From: a bacterium 0.1xD8-71
GTDB taxonomy: Bacteria; Bacillota; Clostridia; Lachnospirales; Lachnospiraceae
NCBI GenBank assembly: GCA_003612405.1
Contig: RAYR01000023.1
Coordinates: 1-64,000 of the forward strand
Direction: 5' to 3'
Length of the DNA: 64,000 nucleotides
Part shown: piece after piece, positions 46,794 to 56,186 of the stretch
How the letters are laid out: each line of letters opens with the position of its first letter
How positions within the stretch are numbered: position 1 is the stretch's first letter
Notes under the pieces: model-generated
What the model was told of the DNA's origin: nothing
Seen by the model: the letters and a program-made list of their open reading frames with translations, nothing else
Databases searched by the model: none
Made by a program: the position numbers and the translations under genes

Positions 46794-46830
46794 GAGTCCG
46801 CGAAGCGGATCTCGGGAAGTTAATTCCGCA
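46794..46830 (+). repeat. 37-bp direct repeat, copy 2 (hairpin-forming)
   Basis: Identical to copy 1 and offset by 62 bases. A degenerate third relative (GAGCCCGCGGAGCAGAT) appears at about 47335, after mazF. The pair flanks the short region leading into mazF. Confidence 0.8.
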
Positions 46831-46918
46831 GGAATTTACTTCATGAATACACTTTGGAGAAACTGGCAATACTATTGCTGGAAATCACATGGATTGCTAG
46901 ATTGATCAAAGGAAGTGT

Positions 46919-47266
46919 ATGGTAATGAGAAGAGGAGATATTTATTATGCAGATTTAAGGCCGGTCATCGGCTCTGAGCAGGGCGGCGTGCGTCCGGTGC
47001 TCATCATACAGAATGATGTGGGAAACAAACATAGTCCTACCGTGATCTGTGCGGCTATCACCTCAAAGATGAACAAAGCAAAACTCCCAACCCACATAGA
47101 ATTAAACGCCAGCAAATATGATATGGTGAAAGATTCCGTGATCTTATTGGAACAGCTTCGCACCATTGATAAACAGCGGTTGAAAGACAGAGTCTGTCAT
47201 CTGGATCACGATATTATGAAGGCAGTCAACGAAGGACTGATGATCAGCCTGGAACTGGATACATAG
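46919..47266 (+). CDS. mazF: MazF/PemK-family endoribonuclease toxin (EndoA-like)
   Basis: A 115-residue protein matching the Firmicute MazF/EndoA group: [43 protein letters not shown] and [15 protein letters not shown]. MazF cleaves mRNA at short specific sequences. The SD AAAGGAAG supports ATG 46919, with ATG 46925 equally possible. No MazE/EndoAI antitoxin gene is visible upstream; the space contains two 37-bp repeats and only a 20-codon frame at 46843. In Bacillus the antitoxin sits directly before the toxin, so this arrangement is unusual or the antitoxin is elsewhere. Confidence 0.88.
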   Translation: MVMRRGDIYYADLRPVIGSEQGGVRPVLIIQNDVGNKHSPTVICAAITSKMNKAKLPTHIELNASKYDMVKDSVILLEQLRTIDKQRLKDRVCHLDHDIMKAVNEGLMISLELDT

Positions 47267-47278
47267 GACGGCTGATAT

Positions 47279-47307
47279 TTGACACGTATGATAATCCTTG
47301 CTATATT
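47279..47307 (+). promoter_or_regulatory. Consensus promoter of the CNNM/CorC gene
   Basis: TTGACA (47279-47284), 17-base spacer, TATATT (47302-47307), 72 bases before the start codon at 47380. The third repeat relative lies just downstream. Confidence 0.7.
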
Positions 47308-47379
47308 GATATAGTAAAAGTCTCCGCTTATTTGAGCCCGCGGAGCAGATTACATTTTGGAAAGAGGGAAAAATATTTT

Positions 47380-48807
47380 ATGGAAGACGGTGCCTCGGGC
47401 AGTAACAGTATCGTATGGTTTCTTGTTATGCTCATTTTGGAAATGATTTTTTATGGTTTCAGTTCTGCCATGCAGAACCGCAAAGTCATTGAGCGGGAAG
47501 ACAAAGACAATGGTGACGGCGAGGAGATAACGCAGACCAAAAAACAGCAGAAACGGCAGGAGCGGCTTACCTATATGCTGGATCATCATGCAAGGTATGC
47601 TACCGCCACACAGCTTGGCGTGGTCACGATCAATCTTTTGCTGGGAGCATTTATCTTATACCGGCTCAACAGCTATTTTACGTTTGTGATATCCAGGCAG
47701 ATGACGGAGCAGATTGCAGGACTGTTAAGATGGCAGAGCCAGTTGTTAGCGGGGATAACGGCAGCGGCAGCGACAGTCTTCCTCTTATACATAATCATGA
47801 CCATCGGTGTGATGGTGCCGAAGAAAGCAGCCTCAAAACATCCGGATATATGGATTTCTGTCCTGATAACGCCCTTTTATTATTATGTAAGGATCGTGGC
47901 GCCTTTCTGTGCCCTTGTATCTGTAAGTGCCAGAGCGTTTCTGCGCATTTTAGGTGTACGGGATGCGGATGACAGGGAGGATGTAACAGAAGAAGAAATT
48001 CTCTCCATGGTCAATGTGGGCCATGAACAGGGAATCCTGCACGCAAATGAGGCGGAAATGATCACAAATATCTTTGAGTATGGTGATAAAGAAGCCAAGG
48101 ATATCATGATCAACCGCAATAATCTGATCGGGATAGACTGCACCATGACATTGCAGGATGCAGCTGCTTTTATCGTGGAAGCACATAACAGCCGGTTCCC
48201 TGTCTATGACGGGACCATCGATCATATCGTGGGGATTCTGCATCTGAAGGATGTCATGCGTATGCAGATGAATGAGAAGATGAAGAACAGACCCATCGGC
48301 AAGATCAAGGGACTTCTCAGGGAACCGCGCTTTATCACGGAGAAACGTAAGATCAACGATCTGTTCCAGGTTATGCAGAAGGAAAAGATCCAGATGGTCA
48401 TTGTCATAGATGAATATGGACAGACGGCAGGACTTGTGGCGCTTGAGGATATCCTGGAGGAGATTGTGGGTAATATCCAGGATGAGTATGATGTGGATGC
48501 TACCTATATCAAGGAGAGCGGTACGGACAAATATGTGATACAGGGCATGATGCCCCTGGAGGAGCTGGAGGAACGGCTACAGATCAGTTTTGAAGACGAG
48601 CCCTTCGATACGGTGAACGGGTTTGTCATTTCCAGACTGGAGCATATTCCTGAGGAAGGCGAGGATTTCGAGTTCGTCTATGAGGGCTATACGTTTAGGA
48701 TTCTGGAAGTAAAGGAACATATGATTCAGAGCGTGCTTGCCAGAAAGGAAGTGGAGGAACCGCTCCTGGAGGGACAGCCCGAGGTTGAACAAAAGAAGAA
48801 AAAATGA
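47380..48807 (+). CDS. CNNM/CorC (hemolysin-like) membrane protein with CBS domains
   Basis: A 475-residue protein. A membrane segment at about 9-25 is followed by a charged insert, then two or three further helices at about 72-185 (DUF21/CNNM domain), then a CBS pair near 235-370 (FEYGDKEAKDIMINRNNLIGI, HNSRFPVYDGTIDHIVGILHLKD, VVIDEYGQTAGLVALEDILEEIVG-type residues VIVIDEYGQTAG) and a CorC/HlyC C-terminal domain (YVIQGMMPLEEL, FDTVNGFVISRL). Family members export or gate Mg2+ or Co2+. The N-terminal DUF21 part is shorter than usual. ATG 47380 is preferred over the earlier in-frame start 47332. Confidence 0.85.
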   Translation: MEDGASGSNSIVWFLVMLILEMIFYGFSSAMQNRKVIEREDKDNGDGEEITQTKKQQKRQERLTYMLDHHARYATATQLGVVTINLLLGAFILYRLNSYFTFVISRQMTEQIAGLLRWQSQLLAGITAAAATVFLLYIIMTIGVMVPKKAASKHPDIWISVLITPFYYYVRIVAPFCALVSVSARAFLRILGVRDADDREDVTEEEILSMVNVGHEQGILHANEAEMITNIFEYGDKEAKDIMINRNNLIGIDCTMTLQDAAAFIVEAHNSRFPVYDGTIDHIVGILHLKDVMRMQMNEKMKNRPIGKIKGLLREPRFITEKRKINDLFQVMQKEKIQMVIVIDEYGQTAGLVALEDILEEIVGNIQDEYDVDATYIKESGTDKYVIQGMMPLEELEERLQISFEDEPFDTVNGFVISRLEHIPEEGEDFEFVYEGYTFRILEVKEHMIQSVLARKEVEEPLLEGQPEVEQKKKK

Positions 48808-48845
48808 TATGATAGGGAATCGAAAGAAAGGATGGGAGAGAATAC

Positions 48846-49574
48846 ATGTCAGGACATTCAAAATTTGCGAATATTAAGCACAAAAAAGAAAAAAACGATG
48901 CAGCGAAGGGAAAGATTTTTACCATTATCGGCAGAGAGATTGCTGTTGCCGTAAAGGAGGGAGGGCCTGATCCCACTAATAATTTCAAGCTGGCACAGGT
49001 GATTGCCAAGGCGAAAGCAAACAATATGCCCAATGATACCATTGACAGAGGGATTAAAAAGGCAGCCGGCGAGGGCGGCAATGTGAACTATAAATATGTT
49101 ACGTATGAAGGGTATGGCCCTAACGGTATCGCCATTATTGTAGATGCGCTGACGGACAATACCAATCGTACCGCCGCCAATGTGAGAAGCGCTTTCACCA
49201 AGGGACAGGGCAGTATCGGTACTCAGGGCTGTGTATCTTTTATGTTTGATAAGAAGGGCCTTATTATCATCGACAAAGAAGAGTGTGATATGGAGGCAGA
49301 TGACCTTATGATGACAGCCCTCGATGCGGGTGCGGAAGATTTCCAGGAGGAAGAAGACAGTTACGAAATATATACGGATCCCGATCAGTGGAGTGAGGTG
49401 GATGCTGCCTTAAAGGAGGCGGGTATCACACCGATTTCCTCCGAGGTGACAATGATTCCCCAGAACTGGGTGGAACTGACGGATGAAACGGCAATCAAGA
49501 ATTTACAGCGTACACTGGATCTGTTAGATGAGGATGACGATGTGCAGGCCGTCTATCATAACTGGGACGAATAA
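48846..49574 (+). CDS. YebC/PmpR family protein
   Basis: A 242-residue protein of the YebC/TACO1 family, with the signature start MSGHSKFANIKHKKEK, then GKIFTIIGREIAVAVKEGG, NNMPNDTIDRGIKKAAG and the later YEGYGPNGIAIIVDAL. Once described as transcription regulators, recent work links such proteins to translation through polyproline stretches. Length and motif spacing are typical. AGGATGGGAGAG precedes ATG. The following intergenic region holds two hairpins before metY. Confidence 0.92.
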   Translation: MSGHSKFANIKHKKEKNDAAKGKIFTIIGREIAVAVKEGGPDPTNNFKLAQVIAKAKANNMPNDTIDRGIKKAAGEGGNVNYKYVTYEGYGPNGIAIIVDALTDNTNRTAANVRSAFTKGQGSIGTQGCVSFMFDKKGLIIIDKEECDMEADDLMMTALDAGAEDFQEEEDSYEIYTDPDQWSEVDAALKEAGITPISSEVTMIPQNWVELTDETAIKNLQRTLDLLDEDDDVQAVYHNWDE

Positions 49575-49576
49575 TA

Positions 49577-49671
49577 GCGTGAGAAGAACTTCTAGCCACT
49601 CACAGCAGAGGCTGTTTCGTGGAGAAGTTCTAAGTCTCGCGCAGGAGAATGCCTAAAATGCGGCCTTCTCC
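49577..49671 (+). promoter_or_regulatory. Two-hairpin leader before the sulfhydrylase gene
   Basis: Hairpin 1 (49577-49640): AGAACTTCT (49585-49593) pairs with AGAAGTTCT (49623-49631) and CCAC (49596-49599) with GTGG (49619-49622); the outer GAGA/TCTC extends it. Hairpin 2 (49644-49671): GGAGAA with TTCTCC and inner GCC/GGC. No T-run follows either. It does not look like the SAM-I riboswitch by eye and is too short for a T-box. Confidence 0.5.
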
Positions 49672-49689
49672 GTGAATGGAGGATAAAGG

Positions 49690-50964
49690 ATGAGAAAGGA
49701 AACAATCTGTATACAGTCCGGCTGGAAGCCCGGGAACGGGGAAGCGAGAGTTCTGCCGATTTATCAGAGTACTACATTCAAATATGAGACTTCCGAACAG
49801 ATGGGACGGCTTTTTGATCTGGAGGAAAGCGGGTATTTTTATACAAGATTACAGAACCCCACCAATGATTATGTGGCCCAGAAGATCTGTGAGCTGGAAG
49901 GCGGCGTGGCGGCCATGCTCACTTCTTCCGGACAGGCTGCCAATTATTATGCAGTATTCAATATCTGTGAGGCGGGCGATCATGTGGTGATGTCCTCCAC
50001 TGTATATGGCGGCACCTTCAATCTCTTAACCTGTACTATGAAAAAGATGGGAATTGAATGTACCGTGGTAGATTCGGATGCCTCGGAAGAAGAGCTGGCA
50101 GGGGCCTTTCAGGAGAATACGAAGTGTGTGCTTGCAGAAACCATAGCCAATCCGGCCCTGGTGGTATTAGATATTGAGAAATTTGCCAGACTGGCGCATG
50201 ATCATCAGGTGCCGCTGATTGTGGACAATACTTTTGCTACGCCAATAAATTGTAATCCCTTTAAATGGGGCGCGGATATTGTGACCCATTCCACTACCAA
50301 ATATATGGATGGGCATGCCATGGCTGTGGGCGGATGTATTGTGGATTCCGGTAATTTTAACTGGGCAGCATATCCGGATAAATTTCCGGGACTGTGCACA
50401 CCGGATGAATCTTATCACGGAATTACGTATACGGAGAAGTTCGGTAAAGCGGCCTATATTACCAAAGCCACCACGCAGCTGATGCGCGATCTGGGTTCCA
50501 TCCAATCGCCGCAAAATGCGTTTTTATTAAACGTGGGTTTGGAGACACTGCATCTTCGTATGGAGCGGCATTGCTATAATGCGCTAAAATGCGCTGAATA
50601 TCTGGAAAATCATGAGAAGGTGGCCTGGGTAAATTATCCGGGGCTTAAGGGAAACCGTTATTATGAACTGGCCGGAAAATATATGCCGGACGGTACCTGC
50701 GGCGTGATTTCCTTTGGCTTAAAGGGCGGCAGGGAGGCTGCTGCTAAGATGATGGATCAACTTAAGCTGGTTGCCATCGTGACCCATGTGGCGGATGCCA
50801 GAACCAGTGTACTGCATCCTGCCAGTCATACGCACAGACAGATGAACGATGAACAGCTGAAAGAGGCTGGGGTTGCACCGGATCTGATTCGTCTTTCGGT
50901 GGGAATCGAACATATTGATGATATTATCGGAGATCTGGAACAGGCTCTTGCGAACATCGATTAG
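49690..50964 (+). CDS. metY: O-acetylhomoserine sulfhydrylase (PLP enzyme)
   Basis: A 424-residue PLP-dependent enzyme of the Cys/Met metabolism family that forms homocysteine (or cysteine) from O-acetylhomoserine and sulfide. The PLP-binding Lys204 is in THSTTKYMDGHA; TRLQNPTNDYVAQKICELEGG, SGQAANYY and VDNTFATP are family blocks. The C-terminal RLSVGIEHIDDIIGDLEQAL is typical. The length favours OAH sulfhydrylase over methionine gamma-lyase, but the two cannot be fully separated by sequence reading. Two leader hairpins precede it, and the SD GGAGGATAAAGG stands before ATG 49690. Confidence 0.9.
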   Translation: MRKETICIQSGWKPGNGEARVLPIYQSTTFKYETSEQMGRLFDLEESGYFYTRLQNPTNDYVAQKICELEGGVAAMLTSSGQAANYYAVFNICEAGDHVVMSSTVYGGTFNLLTCTMKKMGIECTVVDSDASEEELAGAFQENTKCVLAETIANPALVVLDIEKFARLAHDHQVPLIVDNTFATPINCNPFKWGADIVTHSTTKYMDGHAMAVGGCIVDSGNFNWAAYPDKFPGLCTPDESYHGITYTEKFGKAAYITKATTQLMRDLGSIQSPQNAFLLNVGLETLHLRMERHCYNALKCAEYLENHEKVAWVNYPGLKGNRYYELAGKYMPDGTCGVISFGLKGGREAAAKMMDQLKLVAIVTHVADARTSVLHPASHTHRQMNDEQLKEAGVAPDLIRLSVGIEHIDDIIGDLEQALANID

Positions 50965-50979
50965 AAAAGGACTTAGGAT

Positions 50980-52458
50980 ATGACTTACCGTAAAACATGG
51001 TTTAGCTATGTACTGTGGGTACTTTACGCAGGACTTTGCCTGATGATGCTGGCATTTTTATGTCAATGGTTTGTGTCTTATATCGGGGCATTTGTACCGG
51101 TTTTGGTCTCAGCAGCAGGCGTATTTTTTGTTGCGCCGCTGCTTTTGGGTATTTATGCGCTGCTTCGGGCGGCTTCCCGGAAACTCCGCACCAAATACAC
51201 CATACAGGCGCACACCCTGGCAATGCTGGAAGCCCTTGTAGTTTCCTTCTGTTTTGTGTTCGGGACACTGTATCGAATACAGACGGCTTTATTTTCCAAT
51301 TTCGATTTTTGTTTTCCGGATTGTCTGGATACTGAATATTATGAACTGGCTTTGGTCCGGGCAGGTGAGAATATAGCGCCCATGACACACGGGATGGGAT
51401 ACCTGTATGTAGCCTGTCTGTCTGCCGTTATGTCTTTTTTAGGGAATAAGATCATATCGGCCGTTTTCTTTCAGGTCTTTTTGCAGGTTCTGTCACTTGT
51501 TTTGTGTTATCTTGCAGTGAGAAAATCCGCGGGCAGACTGCCGGCTTGTGTGACACTTGCATATCTTTCTTTTTCCAGTGCCTACGTGAACCGGATTGGC
51601 GTGATAGATCCGGAATGTTTCTATTTTCTGTTCTATCTTCTGGGCCTGTATCTGATTGTGAGCGCTGTCAAAAATTATTGCCGTAATTACTATGTCAAAA
51701 GCTTTGCGGTATGGGTTTTCATGATCCTGGGGATTGTGCTTGGTCTGTTGATTTATCTGGACATCAGATCGCTTACCCTGCTTTTCTTCCTGGCAGGAAT
51801 TTTCATCGGGAAAAAGGAAGAGGCTGAGGATATGCCGGGAATTACCGTGGGGCAGAACATTCTGGTCTTTGGGGCGGCGGAAGTTTCCTGTATACTGGCC
51901 TTTTTTGCCTCCTTTTTCGTAGACGCCGTGGGGTATGGCACAGAATATATGACAGAATTATCTGCCTGGGGGAAGTTTTATCTGCATGAATCCCGGGGCA
52001 GCGTCATTGCCTGTATGGATCAGTTTATGCAGGATTTTCCGGTAAATATACTGCTCATTATGGCGGCTTCTTTTCTGGTATTTGCGTTTAGGCAGACAGG
52101 AAAAGAACAGAATTATATGTTATGGATCCTGTTATGTGTCTGTACGGCACCTACTCCCATGACCGGATATGGTGTGCTTCCTTATGGGACGATCGCGTTA
52201 TTTGTATGGTGTGTACTGGCCGGTCTGGGTCTGCAAAACTGCATTATGGGAGACCACGCTTTGATTGTGCAGGCCAAAATCGAGGAAATCAATGCGGCGG
52301 TAAAGACAGAAGAACCGGAAAAAACACGTTTTATCGAGAACCCGTTACCGCTTCCCAAGAAACATGTCAAACGTGAGATGGATTACGAGTATCCGGTGCC
52401 GGAAGAGGATATGAAGTTTGATATCGAAGTGGATGAGACGGATGATTTTGATATTTAA
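50980..52458 (+). CDS. Multi-spanning membrane protein, unknown function
   Basis: A 492-residue protein with about 10-11 hydrophobic segments, the first at residues 9-30. Between TM3 and TM4 is an outside loop with DCLDTEYYELALVRAGENIAPM, resembling the first loop acidic motif of GT-C glycosyltransferases (D.xYY), and the later IGVIDPECF. A 60-residue Lys/Glu-rich cytosolic tail ends the protein. I think a GT-C-like glycosyltransferase is possible but not shown. The gene follows metY by 15 bases and is ended by a terminator at 52494. Confidence 0.6.
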   Translation: MTYRKTWFSYVLWVLYAGLCLMMLAFLCQWFVSYIGAFVPVLVSAAGVFFVAPLLLGIYALLRAASRKLRTKYTIQAHTLAMLEALVVSFCFVFGTLYRIQTALFSNFDFCFPDCLDTEYYELALVRAGENIAPMTHGMGYLYVACLSAVMSFLGNKIISAVFFQVFLQVLSLVLCYLAVRKSAGRLPACVTLAYLSFSSAYVNRIGVIDPECFYFLFYLLGLYLIVSAVKNYCRNYYVKSFAVWVFMILGIVLGLLIYLDIRSLTLLFFLAGIFIGKKEEAEDMPGITVGQNILVFGAAEVSCILAFFASFFVDAVGYGTEYMTELSAWGKFYLHESRGSVIACMDQFMQDFPVNILLIMAASFLVFAFRQTGKEQNYMLWILLCVCTAPTPMTGYGVLPYGTIALFVWCVLAGLGLQNCIMGDHALIVQAKIEEINAAVKTEEPEKTRFIENPLPLPKKHVKREMDYEYPVPEEDMKFDIEVDETDDFDI

Positions 52459-52493
52459 TGGTATATTTTGAGAGGAATAATGACAGACTATGA

Positions 52494-52520
52494 GAGAATC
52501 ACTAAGTGGTTCTCTTTTTT
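52494..52520 (+). terminator. Intrinsic terminator behind the membrane-protein gene
   Basis: GAGAATCAC (52494-52502), loop TAA, GTGGTTCTC (52506-52514) with one G-U pair, then six Ts (52515-52520). The next start (52542) is 21 bases away. Confidence 0.8.
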
Positions 52521-52541
52521 AGTTCTTGAAGGAGGAGCAAC

Positions 52542-53309
52542 ATGGGAAATAACAATAATAATAAGGAAAAAGACTGTCACAGAAAAGGAAACGGAGACAG
52601 GGACAAAGAGAAGAATCCGGAAGAAAAAAGAGAGAAGGAGAAACAGAAAGACGAGCGGATTGAAAATGTAGGACAGGTGACTCTGGATGAGAACAAAGAT
52701 CATCATAAGATACATCTGATTTCCATTATCGGAGAGATTGAAGGACATGATAATCTGGGAAGTTCCTCAAAGACCACCAAGTATGAGCATATTCTGCCAC
52801 AGCTGGCGGCCATTGAGGACAGTGAAGAGATTGACGGGGTATTGATCTTGTTGAATACCATGGGCGGTGATGTGGAGGCAGGTCTTGCCATTGCGGAGAT
52901 GATTGCGTCTATCAGTAAACCGACGGTGTCCCTGGTTCTGGGAGGAAGTCATTCCATCGGAGTGCCGATTGCAGTCAGTACGGACTATTCCTATATTGTA
53001 CCTACCGGGACCATGGTGATCCATCCGGTACGGTTGAGCGGTATGGTAATCGGCGTACAGCAGACCTTTGATTATTTCAAACAGATTCAGAACCGTATTA
53101 CAGGATTTGTATGCAGTCATTGTAAGATAGCAAAACCCCGTCTGGAGGAACTGATGATGGAGACCGGGATGCTTACCAAGGATGTAGGCACCGTGTTGGT
53201 GGGCAGAGAGGCTGTGGAAGAAGGAATCATCTGTGAGGTGGGAGGAATCCGGGATGCCATCGCCATGCTCCATGATATGGTAGGAAGAAAAAAAGCAGAC
53301 ACAAAATAA
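52542..53309 (+). CDS. ClpP-like serine peptidase, TepA family
   Basis: A 255-residue ClpP-fold protein of the TepA (YmfB) type. Ser138 in GGSHSIGVPIA is the likely nucleophile and His161 in MVIHPVR the catalytic base. The first 45 residues are an Asn/Lys/Glu-rich charged extension. The core starts at HKIHLISIIGEIEG, with LLNTMGGDVEAGLAIAEMIA typical for ClpP relatives. The Bacillus homologue is linked to SASP degradation and protein secretion. It is followed by ftsK/spoIIIE, the same order as tepA-spoIIIE in Bacillus. A strong AAGGAGGAG SD precedes ATG 52542. Confidence 0.88.
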   Translation: MGNNNNNKEKDCHRKGNGDRDKEKNPEEKREKEKQKDERIENVGQVTLDENKDHHKIHLISIIGEIEGHDNLGSSSKTTKYEHILPQLAAIEDSEEIDGVLILLNTMGGDVEAGLAIAEMIASISKPTVSLVLGGSHSIGVPIAVSTDYSYIVPTGTMVIHPVRLSGMVIGVQQTFDYFKQIQNRITGFVCSHCKIAKPRLEELMMETGMLTKDVGTVLVGREAVEEGIICEVGGIRDAIAMLHDMVGRKKADTK

Positions 53310-53388
53310 GGGATGACAAGACAAAATGAAAATGCTATACTAAGATGGGTTAGGATGAAATATGGAAGAATCTTTTGGAGGCATTGTC

Positions 53389-56121
53389 ATGGCAGGGCAG
53401 GGGAACAGACAGTCAACTGCAAAAAGAAAAACAACCAATACTGCTGGCAGAAATAATACAAGAACCAGTTCCGGGCATACACAGACAGGAAGGAGTTCTT
53501 CGACGTCCAGGCAAAAACAGACACAGCCGATGGATCTGGCGATCCGGAATGAAATTCTGCTGATTGTACTTGCAGCCCTTGCCGTCATCTTGTTTCTTTG
53601 TAATTTCGGCGTTGTCGGCAAGGCCGGAAATGCAGTGAGTGATGTGATGTTTGGTGTCTTTGGACTGACAGCCTATATTGCACCGGTTATTATCTTCCTG
53701 ATGATTGCCTTTGGTATGTCCAATATTGGCAGCCGCATTGCCAACAGAAAACTGGTGGCGGGCGCGGGATTATTTCTGCTGATCAGTATGATCTGTGAGT
53801 TCTTCAGTGCAAATCCTGCATTGGCAGAAAGCTATCAGTTTCAGGAAATCTATACACGATGCAGTGAACATCATAACGGCGGCGGAATCCTGGCCGGATC
53901 TCTGGCCTATCTGTCCTGTAAGTTCCTTGGCATGGTAGGTACTGTGCTTGCTATTTTAGTACTGGCGATCATCTGTCTGGTAGTGGTTACGGAGAAGTCT
54001 TTTATCGGCGGTGTGGCCAGACAGGGGCGCCGGGTTTATGAGCGTTCCATGGAAGATGCGGCTTATCGGAAAGAAAGGGCCAGAGAACGCAGGGAAGCCC
54101 AGGAAGAAAAAAGGGCAAGAGTGGAAGAGCGCAGGAAAATGCGGGAAGAAGAAAAAGAAAATGAAAAGCTTCTGCGCATGGACAAGAAGGTATCCGGTGT
54201 CATGATTGACACGGCTCTTGATAAGGACCGGGAAAAACAGATTTTTGAGAAAACCCGGGATGATATTCACGAGATAACCCTGAATCCCATGGAGGAGGAT
54301 ACATACCAGGAAGAGGATGACAGGACGGCGGTAAGAGAATCCAGCTCTTATCACTATATAGAGCATGAGTCTGATGCCCTGGATGAGATTCATATACAGG
54401 ACAGTCAGGAGGAGATGGCTCTTTCCTACAGTCAACAGCTGCCGGCGAAACCTTCTGTGGAGGAAGAATCCCGGTATGAGGCACATAGACCGCAGGATTC
54501 CTATACGAGACAGATGGGGAACAGTATGGCACAGTTACCCGGAAGAGAACGGCCGGCAGCTGTCAAAGCCGGTTCCGGTACGGCTGTGGGTTCAAGTCCC
54601 GCGGCCAGACAGCAGATACATAGAAAAGAAGAGGGTAAGAAAGTATATAAATTTCCGCCCTATGATCTTCTTGACAAGGGAAAGAGCAATAAAAACAGTA
54701 ATTCTGAAAGAGAACTGAAAGAGACAGCCATGCGTCTGGAACAGACTCTTGGTAATTTCGGGGTCAAGGTGACTGTGACCAATTACAGTCAGGGGCCTTC
54801 CGTGACCCGCTATGAGTTACAGCCGGAGCAGGGCGTGAAGGTCAGCAGAATCGTGGGACTGGCGGATGATATCAAACTGAATCTGGCAGCCACGGATATC
54901 CGGATTGAAGCGCCGATTCCCGGCAAGGCGGCAGTGGGAATTGAAGTGCCGAACAAAGAGAATATGGCGGTCGCTTTCAGGGATCTGGTAGAGTCCAAAG
55001 AGTTCAAGCAGTTTCCTTCCAACCTGGCTTTTGCCGTGGGTAAGGATATCGGTGGACAGACTGTGGTGACGGATATTGCGAAGATGCCGCATATGCTGAT
55101 TGCAGGTGCCACAGGTTCCGGTAAGTCCGTCTGTATCAATACCATTATCATGGGAATCCTGTACAAGGCAGATCCCGAGGATGTAAAGCTGATCATGATT
55201 GATCCCAAGGTGGTGGAACTGAGCGTCTACAATGGAATTCCTCATCTTCTGATTCCCGTGGTGACGGATCCGAAAAAGGCGGCGGCGGCCCTGCATTGGG
55301 GCGTGGCCGAGATGACGGAGCGCTATAAGAAGTTTGCGGATTATAATGTACGTGATCTGAAGGGCTATAATAAGAAGGTGGAGAGTATGCAGGCGGCCGG
55401 GGACCCGCAGGCGCCGGAGAAAAAGCTGCCGCAGATACTGATTATCGTGGACGAGCTGGCGGATCTGATGATGGTCTCGCCCGGGGAGGTGGAAGAATCC
55501 ATCTGCCGTCTGGCACAGCTTGCCAGAGCCTGCGGGATTCACCTGATCATTGCCACACAGCGTCCTTCCGTGGATGTCATTACGGGTCTGATCAAGGCAA
55601 ACATGCCAAGCCGGGTTGCCTTTGCGGTTTCCAGCGGCGTGGATTCCCGTACCATCCTGGATATGGTAGGTGCAGAGAAGCTGTTAGGCAAGGGTGACAT
55701 GCTGTTCTATCCGCAGGGATATCCCAAACCGGCCAGAGTCCAGGGCGCCTTTGTGTCGGATAAAGAAGTGTCCAGGGTAGTGGAATTCTTAAAAGACCAG
55801 ATGCAGGATGATGGTTACAGTGAGGTCATCGAGGAGCAGATTGAAAACATAAGCAGTGAAAGCGCATCTCCCGGCATGGCTGGAGGCGGGGAAGGCGGCA
55901 GTGAATATGATGAATATTTTGCAGAGGCAGGCCGGTTCATTATTGAGAAAGACAAGGCTTCCATCGGTATGTTACAGCGTATGTTCAAGATTGGCTTTAA
56001 CAGGGCGGCGCGTATTATGGATCAGTTATGTGATGCCGGCGTTGTTGGAGAGGAAGAAGGCACCAAACCCCGTAAAGTACTCATGAGCGCGGAAGAATTT
56101 GAGCAGTTTATCGGGAACTGA
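53389..56121 (+). CDS. ftsK: DNA translocase FtsK/SpoIIIE
   Basis: A 910-residue DNA pump. Four transmembrane helices occupy about residues 50-205; a long Glu/Arg/Gln-rich linker follows (about 215-440). The motor has the alpha/beta parts with [15 protein letters not shown], Walker [13 protein letters not shown] near 580, Walker [14 protein letters not shown] and [13 protein letters not shown]. The C-terminal gamma winged helix recognises SRS/KOPS-type DNA ([15 protein letters not shown]). It moves chromosomes in division or into the forespore. ATG 53389 has TTGGAGG six bases upstream; ATG 53362 (nine codons earlier) also has a usable site. Confidence 0.95.
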   Translation: MAGQGNRQSTAKRKTTNTAGRNNTRTSSGHTQTGRSSSTSRQKQTQPMDLAIRNEILLIVLAALAVILFLCNFGVVGKAGNAVSDVMFGVFGLTAYIAPVIIFLMIAFGMSNIGSRIANRKLVAGAGLFLLISMICEFFSANPALAESYQFQEIYTRCSEHHNGGGILAGSLAYLSCKFLGMVGTVLAILVLAIICLVVVTEKSFIGGVARQGRRVYERSMEDAAYRKERARERREAQEEKRARVEERRKMREEEKENEKLLRMDKKVSGVMIDTALDKDREKQIFEKTRDDIHEITLNPMEEDTYQEEDDRTAVRESSSYHYIEHESDALDEIHIQDSQEEMALSYSQQLPAKPSVEEESRYEAHRPQDSYTRQMGNSMAQLPGRERPAAVKAGSGTAVGSSPAARQQIHRKEEGKKVYKFPPYDLLDKGKSNKNSNSERELKETAMRLEQTLGNFGVKVTVTNYSQGPSVTRYELQPEQGVKVSRIVGLADDIKLNLAATDIRIEAPIPGKAAVGIEVPNKENMAVAFRDLVESKEFKQFPSNLAFAVGKDIGGQTVVTDIAKMPHMLIAGATGSGKSVCINTIIMGILYKADPEDVKLIMIDPKVVELSVYNGIPHLLIPVVTDPKKAAAALHWGVAEMTERYKKFADYNVRDLKGYNKKVESMQAAGDPQAPEKKLPQILIIVDELADLMMVSPGEVEESICRLAQLARACGIHLIIATQRPSVDVITGLIKANMPSRVAFAVSSGVDSRTILDMVGAEKLLGKGDMLFYPQGYPKPARVQGAFVSDKEVSRVVEFLKDQMQDDGYSEVIEEQIENISSESASPGMAGGGEGGSEYDEYFAEAGRFIIEKDKASIGMLQRMFKIGFNRAARIMDQLCDAGVVGEEEGTKPRKVLMSAEEFEQFIGN

Positions 56122-56186
56122 CAGCTCTGGGGAAGCGGTGTGAAAAGACAGAGCAGCAGACAGAACAAAGAAAGGCGGATGTGGCA

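Noticed and set aside
46843..46905. 20-codon frame before mazF as a candidate antitoxin
   Set aside because: Tryptophan-rich, without a convincing SD spacing and with no resemblance to MazE or any antitoxin fold.
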